The notes under the pieces were generated by a model. It was not told where the DNA came from and did no database searches. It saw nothing but the letters and a program-made list of their open reading frames with translations. A program made the position numbers and the translations under genes. A stretch of DNA of 64,000 nucleotides from CBDESN01 sp965242495 (GTDB lineage: Bacteria > Pseudomonadota > Alphaproteobacteria > MPNO01). The stretch covers positions 372,001 to 436,000 of the forward strand of contig OZ251446.1 in NCBI GenBank assembly GCA_965242495.1. The letters are read 5' to 3'. The number at the start of each line of letters is the position of its first letter. The stretch's first letter is position 1. Shown here in pieces: positions 24,171-33,385 of this stretch.

Positions 24171-24932
24171 TCAGTCCGGCTCGACGTATTCGATGCCGTT
24201 GACGAAATCGACCACGGCCGGGGCGATCGGGTCGCGCTTCTCTTCCAGGACGTGAGCCGCCAGCCCGGCGCAGCGCCCGACCGCGGCGACCGCGCGCATC
24301 ACCTCGGTGGGAAAGCCGATCTCGCCCAGCACCGCTCCCAGCGCGCCGGTGACGTTGAGCGTCAGATGCTTGCCCGCGGCGCGGTCGATCTCCTCGCCGA
24401 GCAGATGGATCAGCTCGATGTGATCGCCCTTGGCGCCGTTGGCGCGCGCGATCTCGAACATGCGCGCCGCGCGCGGGTCCTCCGGTTTGTAATAGGGATG
24501 GCCGAAGCCGGGGACGAACGCCCTGCGCGCCCGGTAGCGGGCAGCCAGCCCGGCGCACCAGGCGCGCTTGTCGCCCTCCGCGGCGAGGCCTTCCGCCAGG
24601 ATCCGGCCCGCCCCCGCCATCGTGCCCGCGAACCGGCTGCCGACCATCAGCATCCCGGCGGCGAGCGGCACCTGGACGTCGTCGGGCGTCGAGTCCTGGA
24701 CCATGCGGGCGACCAGGGCCGTCGGCGTGATGCCGTGGTCCATCAGGACGATCAGGCAGGCGTCGAAGATGCGCGCCTCGCCCGCCGTCGGCTCGCGTCC
24801 GGTGACGATGAAGTAGAACGCCTCGGCGAAGCTCTTTTCGCCCAGAATCTCGCCGAGCACGTCCTTGCCGCGCATACGGAAGCGCGCGACGTCCGAGGCG
24901 GGACTGCCGATGCGGGTGGCGGGTTCGGCCAT
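24171..24932 (-). CDS. Citryl-CoA lyase / citrate-synthase-like protein
   Basis: A 253-residue short citrate-synthase-fold protein. PGFGHPYYKPEDPRAARMFE holds the conserved active-site His region and LTLNVTGALGAVLGEIGF the C-terminal block. It is far shorter than citrate synthase (about 430 residues), as in citryl-CoA lyase-like proteins, which cleave citryl-CoA-type thioesters to acetyl-CoA and an oxo-acid. The start is the ATG at 24932. It is convergent with the CoA-transferase and divergent from the TRAP operon. Confidence 0.82.
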   Translation of the reverse strand: MAEPATRIGSPASDVARFRMRGKDVLGEILGEKSFAEAFYFIVTGREPTAGEARIFDACLIVLMDHGITPTALVARMVQDSTPDDVQVPLAAGMLMVGSRFAGTMAGAGRILAEGLAAEGDKRAWCAGLAARYRARRAFVPGFGHPYYKPEDPRAARMFEIARANGAKGDHIELIHLLGEEIDRAAGKHLTLNVTGALGAVLGEIGFPTEVMRAVAAVGRCAGLAAHVLEEKRDPIAPAVVDFVNGIEYVEPD

Positions 24933-25082
24933 GTCGGCGGGTCTCCCGGTTCCGGTCGCGCGGACAGCTTATCGGGGGCGCGGCGCGGGGCGCAAGCGCG
25001 GCGCGGATTCGCCGCTTGAGAGGATGCGCCGGGCTTGGTCTAATGGGCCGCCCGACGGGGCGCGAAACCAGGGGAGGTTGAA

Positions 25083-26099
25083 GTGAAACGTTTGCTATCG
25101 CTCGCGGTCGCCTCGGCGCTCTGCGCCGTCGGATCGCAGACGCCGGCGGATGCGGCGGAGGTCAAGCTGCTGACCAGCTGGAACAAGAACCTCTGGCCGT
25201 CCTACGCGCCGCTCGAACTCTACGTCAAGAACGTCGCCAAGATCGGCGGCGGCAAGTTCGAAGGCAACCACACCAGCGGCGGCCAGGTGCAGGTCAAGAT
25301 CAGCGGGACCGAGGTCGTGCCGCCCTTCGAGCAGCTCCAGCCGGTGGTCGCAGGCGTGTTCGACATGCTCTACACCCATGGCGTGTACCACATGGGCAGC
25401 AAGGGCCTGTCGCTGGTCCTCGACACCATCGACATGGACCCGATGAAGCGCCGCGAGGTCGGCATCCACGACTACATCGACGACTACTACCAGAAGAACA
25501 ACAATCTCAAGCTCGTGGCCGTCCTGACCGCCGGCTTCTCGGGCTACCACATGTTCCTGAAGGAGCCGCTCAGCCCCGAAGGCGACATCAAGGGCCGCAA
25601 GATCCGCGGCACCGCGAGCTATCACGGCGTGATCAAGGCGCTCGGCGGCTCGCCGGTCGTGCTGCCGCCGGCCCAGGTCTATACCGCCCTCGAGAAGGGG
25701 GTCGTGGACGGCGCCTGCTGGCCCGCCGCCGGCATGTTGGCGATGAAGCATTTCGAGGTCGCCAAGTACCGCCTGCGTCCCACCTTCGGGACCACCAACG
25801 AGATCGTCCTGATGAATCTCGACAAGTGGCGGAAGCTGACCGATGCCGACCGCGCGGTCCTGCACGAGGCGGCGCTGCGGTCGGAGCTGGAGGTCCCGTG
25901 GTTCTCCGAGCAGATCCACATGCAGGAGGATCGCGAGCTGACCAAACTCGGGGTCCAGAAGATCCAGTTCCCGCCCGACAAGGCCAAGCTGGTCAAGGAG
26001 GCGTGGAGCAAGAGCCTCTGGGGATTCGCGCGCAAGTGCTGCGGCGACGGCGCCGACGGGCTGCGCGAACTCGCGCTCAAGCACGGCATGACGCAGTAG
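25083..26099 (+). CDS. dctP: TRAP transporter solute-binding protein (DctP family)
   Basis: A 338-residue periplasmic protein with a signal peptide ending near Ala24 (ADA|AEVKLL). The DctP fold shows IKGRKIRGTASYHGVIKALG, in which the central arginine normally salt-bridges a ligand carboxylate, then the GGSPVVLP and EKGVVDGACW blocks. The GTG start follows GGGGAGGTTGAA. The small and large TRAP permease genes follow. Imports an organic acid; the ligand is not predictable. Confidence 0.9.
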   Translation: MKRLLSLAVASALCAVGSQTPADAAEVKLLTSWNKNLWPSYAPLELYVKNVAKIGGGKFEGNHTSGGQVQVKISGTEVVPPFEQLQPVVAGVFDMLYTHGVYHMGSKGLSLVLDTIDMDPMKRREVGIHDYIDDYYQKNNNLKLVAVLTAGFSGYHMFLKEPLSPEGDIKGRKIRGTASYHGVIKALGGSPVVLPPAQVYTALEKGVVDGACWPAAGMLAMKHFEVAKYRLRPTFGTTNEIVLMNLDKWRKLTDADRAVLHEAALRSELEVPWFSEQIHMQEDRELTKLGVQKIQFPPDKAKLVKEAWSKSLWGFARKCCGDGADGLRELALKHGMTQ

Positions 26100-26134
26100 C
26101 GGCGCATCCGGGATCGATCGCCGGGGCGGGGCCG

Positions 26135-26656
26135 ATGAACCGGATCCCGCGCCTGCTCTGCCGGCTCCACGACCGGCTGACCGGGCTCGGCTTCGAGCTC
26201 AGCAAGCTCTGCCTCGGCGTCATCCTCTTCGCCTATTGCTACGAGGTGGCGGCGCGTTACTTCTTCGGCGCGCCGACCTGGTGGGCCAACGAGGCGGTGT
26301 CCTATTCGCTGTGCATCGGCGCGTTCCTGATGCTGCCCCACGTCACCCGCGAGAAGGGGCACGTCGCGGTGACCGTCATCCTGGAGACGTTGCCGCCGCG
26401 CCATGCCCGCCCGCTCTACTGGTTCATCTATCTCGCCGGCTTCCTGGTCTGCGCCGCGGCGACCTGGATCAGCTTCGACGAGAACGTCCGCCAGGTCGTC
26501 AAGGACGTGCATCTGATGAAGGTGCGGCCGGTCCCCAAAATCTGGATCTCGGCCTGGATCACCTACGGGTTCGGCAGTTCCGCGCTCTACTTCCTGCGTA
26601 TGCTCGACTACCGCGGGATCGAGCTGGCCGAACGCCGCGAGGAAGCGAGGATGTAG
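26135..26656 (+). CDS. dctQ: TRAP transporter small permease (DctQ family)
   Basis: A 173-residue membrane protein with four predicted spans. CYEVAARYFFGAPTWWANEAV is the DctQ signature between the first two spans. The ATG at 26135 is 35 bp after dctP, and dctM follows after 3 bp. It joins the large permease and couples the binding protein to sodium-driven uptake. Confidence 0.88.
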   Translation: MNRIPRLLCRLHDRLTGLGFELSKLCLGVILFAYCYEVAARYFFGAPTWWANEAVSYSLCIGAFLMLPHVTREKGHVAVTVILETLPPRHARPLYWFIYLAGFLVCAAATWISFDENVRQVVKDVHLMKVRPVPKIWISAWITYGFGSSALYFLRMLDYRGIELAERREEARM

Positions 26657-26659
26657 CCC

Positions 26660-27970
26660 ATGACCTGGTGGGTGACGCTGTCGGGCGGGCTCGGGATACT
26701 GCTCGCCGCGTTCATGACCGGCGCGCCGATCTTCATCGCCTTCCTGGCGATCAACATCACCGGCGTCATCTTCGTCATCGGGCCGGCCGGGTTCGGCATG
26801 GTCGCGAACTCGATCTTCGAGACCACCAACATCGCAGCGCTCACCGCCATCCCGCTCTTCATCATGATGGGCGAGCTGCTGTTCCGCTCCGGCTCGGTCG
26901 ATATCCTGTTCGACTCGGTGGACAAGCTCGTCGGCAGGGTGCAGGGACGGCAATACGTGCTGTGCATCCTGCTATCCACCATCTTCGGCGCCCTGTCCGG
27001 GGCGGCGATGGGGGTGGCGGCGATGATGGGGCGCACCCTCTACCCCGGCATGATGAACCGGGGGTACGACTCCAGGCTCGCCACCGGGGCGATCCTGGCC
27101 GGGGCGAGCCTCGCCCCGATCATCCCGCCCAGCGTCCTCGTCATCATCATCGGCACCCTCGCCGACGTCTCGATCGCCGGCCTGCTGATCGCCGGCATCC
27201 TGCCCGGGCTGGTGCTCGCCAGCATGTTCCTGGCCTATCTGCTGGGCCGGGTGAAGCTCAACCCCCGGCTGGGCGCGATGGCGGAGTCGGACGCGGCGCC
27301 CGCGGCCTCGACGCGGGAAAAGCTGATCGCTCTGGCGCGGGTAATGCCGTTCGCCGTCATCATCTTCTGCGTCATGGGCTTCATCATGCTGGGCGTCGCC
27401 ACGCCGTCGGAATCGGCCGCGACCGGCGTCGCCGGGGCGATCGTCACCGCCGCCTTCTACCGCCGGCTCAACTGGAAGATGTTCTCGGAGTCGCTGGCCT
27501 CGGCGGCGTTCATCACCAGCATGATCCTGGCGATCATGGCGAGTTCCAAAATGTTCTCGCAGCTGCTCGCCTTCACCGGCGCCACCGGCCAGTTGACCGA
27601 GATCGTCACCACCCTCGACGTGTCGCCGATGCTCATGCTGCTGGTGATGATGCTGATCCCCTTCATCCTGTGCATGTTCATCGATCAGCTGGGGCTGATG
27701 CTGGTCATCATCCCGATCTATCTGCCGCTGCTGGGAACCCTCGGCTTCGATCCCATCTGGTTCTGGCTGATCATGCTCCTGAACGTGACCGTCGGCGGCA
27801 TCACCCCTCCGTTCGGCTATACGATGTTCGCCTTCAAGGGCGCCGCGCCCGACGTGCCGCTCCGCGACATCTTCGCCGCGACCTGGCCGTTCGTCGCCAT
27901 CTTCATCGTCGGCATGGCGATCATCGCGGCGTTCCCGCCGCTGGCGACCTTCCTGCCGAGCCTGCTCTGA
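26660..27970 (+). CDS. dctM: TRAP transporter large permease (DctM family)
   Basis: A 436-residue inner-membrane protein with about 12 spans. PPSVLVIIIGTLADVSIAGL, AGILPGLVLASMFLAYLL, GVATPSESAATGVAGAIV and NVTVGGITPPFGYTMFAFKG are DctM family blocks. Full length. It completes the DctPQM sodium-coupled organic-acid importer, which sits among catabolic genes and presumably supplies their substrate. Confidence 0.92.
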   Translation: MTWWVTLSGGLGILLAAFMTGAPIFIAFLAINITGVIFVIGPAGFGMVANSIFETTNIAALTAIPLFIMMGELLFRSGSVDILFDSVDKLVGRVQGRQYVLCILLSTIFGALSGAAMGVAAMMGRTLYPGMMNRGYDSRLATGAILAGASLAPIIPPSVLVIIIGTLADVSIAGLLIAGILPGLVLASMFLAYLLGRVKLNPRLGAMAESDAAPAASTREKLIALARVMPFAVIIFCVMGFIMLGVATPSESAATGVAGAIVTAAFYRRLNWKMFSESLASAAFITSMILAIMASSKMFSQLLAFTGATGQLTEIVTTLDVSPMLMLLVMMLIPFILCMFIDQLGLMLVIIPIYLPLLGTLGFDPIWFWLIMLLNVTVGGITPPFGYTMFAFKGAAPDVPLRDIFAATWPFVAIFIVGMAIIAAFPPLATFLPSLL

Positions 27971-27992
27971 CGCGCCCCGGGAGGAACGCAAC

Positions 27993-28112
27993 ATGCCGGG
28001 CGCGATCCACGACCCGCCCTTCCTCGACCAACGGGCCAAGCGCAACACTCCGGGGCGCAATGCCGACCGCGTGTTCGACCTCGGCCTCGGCGGGAGGTCG
28101 CCCGCCCGCTGA
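27993..28112 (+). pseudogene. 3' remnant of an amidohydrolase (paralogue of the gene at 28210)
   Basis: A 39-codon frame after GGAGGAACGCAAC encodes PGAIHDPPFLDQRAKRN and then a block ending ADRVFDL. This aligns with the C-terminus of the following amidohydrolase (PGVIWDLPFLDERARRN ... ARRLFKL). The catalytic DYPHWDMD block that should precede it is missing because dctM abuts. It is a decayed tail left by duplication or replacement. Whether it is still translated from its good ribosome-binding site is unknown. Confidence 0.65.
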
Positions 28113-28209
28113 CGCGCTGGCCAAGCCCGGGCAGCGAACCGGGACGGCGGCTTTACAACCGCCGGCCGGACGCCAACAATGCCGCCGGCTCCCGGCGAAA
28201 GGAGACGCG

Positions 28210-29448
28210 ATGGAACTCCCGACCGGCAACGAAAAATACTTCCGCATGAGCGTCGACGAGTTCGACACCGACAAGCTGCTGGCGAACGCGGCCCGGCAGC
28301 GCGACGAGCGCGGCTTCGACGACGTGCTGATCGTCGACGTCGATTCGCATCATTACGAGAGCGAGTCGATCGGCGAGATCGTCGAGTACATGGAGGACCC
28401 GATCCTCAAGCAGCTGGCGCAGTCGAGCGGCCTGAGCTCGCAGCGGGGCTCCGGCTCGATGTTCGCCCTCGGGCGGGTCGGCTATCAGGACGTGGGCGGC
28501 CGGGTGACGCGCTACCCGCTGCGCCGGCTCGAGAAGACGCCGGGCGGCGGCGTCCATCGCGACATCCATCTGAGCCATCGCTGGATGGATGCGATGGGCG
28601 TCGATTACACCTGCATGTTCCCGACCCCGATGCTCTCGCTCGCGCTGCACCCGCAACCCGAGGTCGAGAACCATCTCGCCCGCGCCTACAACCGTTGGCT
28701 CACCGAGAGGGTGCTGCCCGGCTCGTCCCGGGTCAAGTCGATGCTGTATCTGCCGTTGAACGACCACAACGCCGCCTACAAGATGGTGCAGGACTTCGGC
28801 GACAAGCCCGGCGTCATCGGCTTCATGGTCACCTCGGTCCGGCACAAACCGGTGCATGACAACGACTTCATGAAGATCTACGCCCTGGTCGAAGAGCTGG
28901 GCTTGCCGCTCGGCTTCCATTCGGGCTTCAACTGGGACGATCCGATGTTCCGCACAGCCAACCGGTTCATCACCGTCCATGCGCTGGGCTTCACCTGGTA
29001 CAATGTGGTCCACTGTACCAACTGGGTGGTCAACGGCCTGCCCGAGCGCTTCCCCGGCCTCAAGGTGCTGTGGATCGAATCCGGCGTCGCCTGGGTTCCC
29101 TGGCTGATGATGCGGCTCGACAACGAATACCGTATGCGCAGTTCCGAATGTCCGTCGCTCAGGATGCTGCCGAGCGAGTACATGAAGCGCATGTACTATT
29201 CGAGCCAGCCGATGGAGCGGCCCAACGAGGACTGGCTGCTGGAAGCGACGCTCCGGGCGATGGACGCGGAGAACACGCTGCTCTACGCCTCCGACTACCC
29301 GCATTGGGACATGGACCTGCCGGGCGTGATCTGGGACCTGCCGTTCCTCGACGAGCGCGCCAGGCGCAACATCCTGGGCGAGAACGCGCGGCGGCTGTTC
29401 AAGCTCGACGTGAGCAAGCGCTACCCCGCCGCCGCGGCGGCGGAGTGA
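28210..29448 (+). CDS. Amidohydrolase-2 family metal-dependent hydrolase/decarboxylase
   Basis: A 412-residue TIM-barrel amidohydrolase. Likely metal ligands are in IVDVDSHHYESES near residue 40, FHSGFNWDD (His on the mid strand) and ASDYPHWDMDL near the C-terminus. LPFLDERARRNILGENA is the standard C-terminal block. Members include ACMSD-like decarboxylases and hydrolases. AAAGGAGACGCG precedes the ATG. It is close in sequence to the protein at 43423-44658 over its whole length. It follows the TRAP operon and likely acts on the imported acid. Confidence 0.88.
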   Translation: MELPTGNEKYFRMSVDEFDTDKLLANAARQRDERGFDDVLIVDVDSHHYESESIGEIVEYMEDPILKQLAQSSGLSSQRGSGSMFALGRVGYQDVGGRVTRYPLRRLEKTPGGGVHRDIHLSHRWMDAMGVDYTCMFPTPMLSLALHPQPEVENHLARAYNRWLTERVLPGSSRVKSMLYLPLNDHNAAYKMVQDFGDKPGVIGFMVTSVRHKPVHDNDFMKIYALVEELGLPLGFHSGFNWDDPMFRTANRFITVHALGFTWYNVVHCTNWVVNGLPERFPGLKVLWIESGVAWVPWLMMRLDNEYRMRSSECPSLRMLPSEYMKRMYYSSQPMERPNEDWLLEATLRAMDAENTLLYASDYPHWDMDLPGVIWDLPFLDERARRNILGENARRLFKLDVSKRYPAAAAAE

Positions 29449-29566
29449 CCGGGCGCGCCGCGCCGGCGTGACGTGACGACCCGTTCTCCGCGCCCCGGGC
29501 GCGCGCCGGCGGCGGGCGGCTAGCCGCGGCGGCTCGCGACGGGCAGGGGTTCGGCGGGGAAGGCGC

Positions 29567-31672
29567 ATGGACGTCGACATGCTCGGCATGGCGGTCAAGG
29601 CCGCCGTCATCATCACCGATCCCACCCGGCTCGCCTTCCTCGCCCTCGGCGTCACGATCGGGCTGGTGCTGGGCGTGATCCCCGGCCTCGGCGGGCTGGT
29701 GGGCCTGTCGCTGCTGCTCCCCTTCACCTTCAACATGGACCCGTATACCGCGCTCGCCTTCCTGATGGGCTTGCAGGCGGTGGTGGTCACCTCGGATACG
29801 ATACCGGCGGTGCTGTTCGGGGTGCCGGGCACGGTGGGCTCGGCCGCCACCATCCTCGACGGATTCCCGATGGCGCGGAAGGGCGAGGCCGGGCGCGCCT
29901 TCGGCGCCGCCTTCGCGTCATCGGTGCTCGGCGGGCTGTTCGGCGCCTTCCTGCTGGCCCTCGCCGTGCCGGTGCTGCGGCCGATCATGCTGGAGATCGG
30001 CTCGCCCGAACTGCTGGCGATCTGCGTGTTCGGCCTGTCGCTGGTCGCGGTGCTGAGCGGCGGCACGCCGCTCAAGGGGCTCGCCGCGGCCTGCATCGGG
30101 CTCATGGTCGCGACCGCCGGCGACGACCCGCAGACCGGGACCCTGCGCTGGACCTTCGACTCGCTCTATCTGTGGGACGGCCTGCCGGTGGTGCCGCTGG
30201 CTCTCGGCCTGTTCGCCATCCCCGAACTCGCCGACATGGTGATCGCCCGGCGGAAGATCGCCGGCGACGCCGAGCTCGGTTCGCGTTGGTCGCAGCTCCA
30301 GGGCGTCGGGGACGTGCTGCGCAACAAGTTCCTGGTGCTGCGCTGCGCCTCGATCGGCTCGTCGCTGGGCGCGGTGCCGGGCATCGGCGCCTCGGTGATC
30401 GATTGGATCGCCTACGGCCATGCGCTGCGCACCGAGAAGGACGCCCGGCGCTCCTTCGGCAAGGGCGACGTGCGCGGCGTGATCGCCTCCGAGAGCTCCA
30501 ACAACGCCAAGGAGGGCGGCGCGCTGGTGCCGACCATCGCCTTCGGCGTGCCCGGCACCGCGTCGATGGCGCTGATCCTGGGTGCCTTCCTGATCCACGG
30601 GCTGGTGCCGGGGCCGGAAATGCTCAAGCAGCGGCTCGACGTCACCTACACCCTGGTCTGGAGCGTCGCCGCGGCCAACGTCATCGGCGCCGGCGTCTGC
30701 TTCGCCTTCGCCAACCAGCTCGCCAAGGTGGCGCTGGTCCGCATCGGCGTGCTGGCCCCGGTGGTGCTGGGGATCACCTATGTCGGCGCCTTCCAGGGCT
30801 CGCGGGCCTGGGGCGACATCTATGCGCTGCTGATCTTCGGCTTCGTCGGCTGGGTGATGAAGCGGCTGCGCTGGCCGCGCCCGCCGCTGATCCTGGGATT
30901 CGTCCTCGGCGCGTCGGTCGAACGCTACATGTTCATCTCGGTCGAGCGCTTCGACTGGGAATGGCTCTGGATCTTCCGCGAGGGCAGGTTCGCGCCCTGG
31001 GTCGCGATCATCCTGCTGGTCTCGCTCTACGGCGTGCTCAGCCCGATCCTGCGCGGCTACGCGGCGCGGCGCAGGCTGGGCGCGCAGGGCGGGCGCGGCA
31101 TCGCCTTCCAGCCGCAGAGCCTCAACCCCGACATGCTGTTCGCGGCCATGTTGCTGGCCCTGTTCGCGGCCTGCCTCTACGTCTCATCGGGTTGGGAGTT
31201 CGGCGCCCGGCTGGCGCCGCAGGTCGTCGGCTGGGCCGGCGTCGGCATCGTCGGCTGGCATATGCTTTCGGGCCTGTTCGTGGCCCCGGTTGCGGTCGCG
31301 GCGACCGAGGCCGACCGCGAGCGCATCTCGACCGCCTCCACCTCCGACGTCCATTTCGACATCCAGGCGGATTACGGCGGCCTCGACGGGCGCACGATCT
31401 TCCTGCGCGCAAGCGAGTATTTCGGCTGGTGCCTGGGCTTCTTCGGGGTCGCCGCCCTGGTCGGCCTGCTGCCGGCGCTGTTCCTGTTCCTGATCGGCTT
31501 CATCCGCGCCGTGGGGCGGGAGAGCTGGCGCATGGCCTTCGCCGTCGCGGTCCCGATGTGGCTGTTCTGCTACCTCCTGTTCCACCACATCCTGATCATC
31601 CCCTGGCCCCAGACCGTCGTCGGCGACTTCTTCCCCGGCCTGCGCTCCAGCGTGTGGTTCAACCTGTTCTGA
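29567..31672 (+). CDS. Tripartite tricarboxylate transporter permease, TctA fused to TctB-like domain
   Basis: A 701-residue membrane protein. Residues 1-500 are TctA: GLVLGVIPGLGGLVGLSLL, PAVLFGVPGTVGSAATILDG and ASESSNNAKEGGALVPTIAFG. The last 190 residues add about four spans split by a soluble segment (TEADRERISTASTSDVHFD), resembling the small TctB subunit; TctA alone is about 500 residues. No TctC binding protein is adjacent, though solute-binding-fold proteins occur further on. Sodium- or proton-coupled carboxylate import, ligand unknown. Confidence 0.85.
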   Translation: MDVDMLGMAVKAAVIITDPTRLAFLALGVTIGLVLGVIPGLGGLVGLSLLLPFTFNMDPYTALAFLMGLQAVVVTSDTIPAVLFGVPGTVGSAATILDGFPMARKGEAGRAFGAAFASSVLGGLFGAFLLALAVPVLRPIMLEIGSPELLAICVFGLSLVAVLSGGTPLKGLAAACIGLMVATAGDDPQTGTLRWTFDSLYLWDGLPVVPLALGLFAIPELADMVIARRKIAGDAELGSRWSQLQGVGDVLRNKFLVLRCASIGSSLGAVPGIGASVIDWIAYGHALRTEKDARRSFGKGDVRGVIASESSNNAKEGGALVPTIAFGVPGTASMALILGAFLIHGLVPGPEMLKQRLDVTYTLVWSVAAANVIGAGVCFAFANQLAKVALVRIGVLAPVVLGITYVGAFQGSRAWGDIYALLIFGFVGWVMKRLRWPRPPLILGFVLGASVERYMFISVERFDWEWLWIFREGRFAPWVAIILLVSLYGVLSPILRGYAARRRLGAQGGRGIAFQPQSLNPDMLFAAMLLALFAACLYVSSGWEFGARLAPQVVGWAGVGIVGWHMLSGLFVAPVAVAATEADRERISTASTSDVHFDIQADYGGLDGRTIFLRASEYFGWCLGFFGVAALVGLLPALFLFLIGFIRAVGRESWRMAFAVAVPMWLFCYLLFHHILIIPWPQTVVGDFFPGLRSSVWFNLF

Positions 31673-31732
31673 CGGGGAGGGGGCTCCCGGCCCGGCGTCG
31701 TCCACTCGTCTCGTCGTAAGGATGTCGCCCGG

Positions 31733-33385
31733 TCAATTCCAGCAGGCGACGGAGACGGTGAAGCGCCGGGCGCGGCGGGCCACGGCTTCGCCGCTGATCG
31801 CCTTTCCGGGGCCGGCCGCCGCGTAGTCGATGCCGTGGATGTCGAGGAAGCTGCGCGCGACGGTGCCCTTGATTGCGAAGTTCACGTTCTGGGGCGCGGC
31901 GGCGGACAGCATGGCCATCTTCAGCGCATCCAGCCTGGATACCACCACCCCGATCGCCCTGCCGCCCGCGTCCAGCAGCGGGCCGCCGCTATTGCCGGGC
32001 TGGACCGGGGCGGTGATCTGGACGAGGCGCGGATCGTCGCCGGCTCCGGCGAGCGCACTGACGCTGCCGTCGGTGACGTGGAGATCGTCCGTCAGCAGGC
32101 CGCCGAGAGGGAAGCCCGCGACCGCGACCGTCTCGCCATGTCTGGCGCGGGTCGAGCGAAACCGGGCGCCGACGGTGCCTCGCCGACCGGTGGACAGTAA
32201 TGCGAGATCGTCCGCCTCGCTCACCGCGCGGAGGGCGGCGTCGCGCTCCTCGCTCCCGAAGGCGACGGTGAGCCGGGCGCAGCCATCGACGACGTGGCGG
32301 TTGGTCAGGACGTGTCCGCGCGCATCGACGAAGAACCCGCTGCCGCTTCCGGTTCTACCCTCGATACGACGCTGGAGGGCATGGCTGAGCTCCTGCGCCC
32401 GGGCGATTTGCGACGAAGTCATGCGCCGGCGGAGGGAGTCCTTGTTCTTGTCGGCGCCGTCATGGCCTTGCGCCGCGGCAAGGTTCGTCCAGGCATAGGC
32501 GCGAACGTAGTCCTCCGGCACGCCCTCGCCGTTGTCGTACATCAGGCCGAGGTTGAACTGTGCGCTGGCGTTTCCCTGCTCGGCGGCGCGGCGGAGCCAC
32601 TTGACCGCTTCGCGGTCATCCTCCGGCACGCCCTTGCCGTTGTCGTACATCAGGCCGAGGTTGTTCTGTGCGCCGGCGTCTCCTTGCTCTGCGGCGCGGC
32701 GGAACCACTTGACCGCTTCGCGGTCGTCCTCCGGCACGCCCTCGCCGATATCGTACATTACGCCAAGGTTGAACTGTGCGCTGGTGATTCCCTGCTCTGC
32801 GGCGCGGCGGAACCACTTGACCGCTTCACGGTCATCCTCCGGCGCGCCCTCGCCGTTGGCGTACATTACGCCGAGGTTGAACTGTGCGCGGGCGTCTCCC
32901 TGCTCTGCGGCGCGGCGGAACCACTTGACCGCTTCGCGGTCATCCTCCGGCACGCCCTCGCCGTTGTCGTACATCAGGCCGAGGCTGAACTGTGCGCGGG
33001 CGTCTCCCTGCTCTGCGGCGCGGCGGAACCACTTGACCGCTTCGCGGTCGTCCTCCGGCACGCCCCTGCCGCCGGAGTACATCCAGCCAAGGATGTTCTG
33101 TGCGGTGGCGTTTCCCTGCTCGGCGGCGCGGCGGATCAGCTTGACCGTTTCGCGGTCGTCCTCCGGCACGCCCTCGCCGCTGGCGTACATCACGCCGAGG
33201 CCGTTCTGTGCGTCGGCGTCTCCCTGCTGGGCCAAAGGCAGCCATTCCCGATGGGCAGCGGCGTAATCGCCCCGTTTGTAGGCTTCGAGACCCGCCTGAT
33301 AGCTGTCCGCGTTCGCCGGCGCCGCGAATCCTGAAAACAGGACGAAGAACGCGACCGCGAGGCGGGGTGCGAACGGGCGCGTCAT
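31733..33385 (-). CDS. Sel1-repeat protein with C-terminal trypsin-like serine protease domain
   Basis: A 550-residue secreted or periplasmic protein with a signal peptide to about Ala26. Seven consecutive 36-residue Sel1 repeats (about residues 54-305; core AQFNLGLMYDNGEGVPEDDR) are followed by a protease domain with TNRHVVDG (His), SEADDLALL (Asp) and PVQPGNSGGPLLD (Ser), so the triad is intact. The repeat array may select substrates or tether the protease. Its ATG overlaps the GST stop (ATGA), so both belong to one transcript. Confidence 0.88.
   Translation of the reverse strand: MTRPFAPRLAVAFFVLFSGFAAPANADSYQAGLEAYKRGDYAAAHREWLPLAQQGDADAQNGLGVMYASGEGVPEDDRETVKLIRRAAEQGNATAQNILGWMYSGGRGVPEDDREAVKWFRRAAEQGDARAQFSLGLMYDNGEGVPEDDREAVKWFRRAAEQGDARAQFNLGVMYANGEGAPEDDREAVKWFRRAAEQGITSAQFNLGVMYDIGEGVPEDDREAVKWFRRAAEQGDAGAQNNLGLMYDNGKGVPEDDREAVKWLRRAAEQGNASAQFNLGLMYDNGEGVPEDYVRAYAWTNLAAAQGHDGADKNKDSLRRRMTSSQIARAQELSHALQRRIEGRTGSGSGFFVDARGHVLTNRHVVDGCARLTVAFGSEERDAALRAVSEADDLALLSTGRRGTVGARFRSTRARHGETVAVAGFPLGGLLTDDLHVTDGSVSALAGAGDDPRLVQITAPVQPGNSGGPLLDAGGRAIGVVVSRLDALKMAMLSAAAPQNVNFAIKGTVARSFLDIHGIDYAAAGPGKAISGEAVARRARRFTVSVACWN
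32480..33235 (-). repeat. Tandem 108-bp coding repeats (Sel1 array)
   Basis: Seven near-identical 108-bp units encode the Sel1 repeats. The nucleotide identity between central units is very high, including synonymous sites, so copy number can change by recombination while keeping frame. Confidence 0.8.

Noticed and set aside
32500..33235. Regular repeats resembling a CRISPR-like array
   Set aside because: The period is 108 bp, the repeats are contiguous without unique spacers, and they encode Sel1 units in frame.
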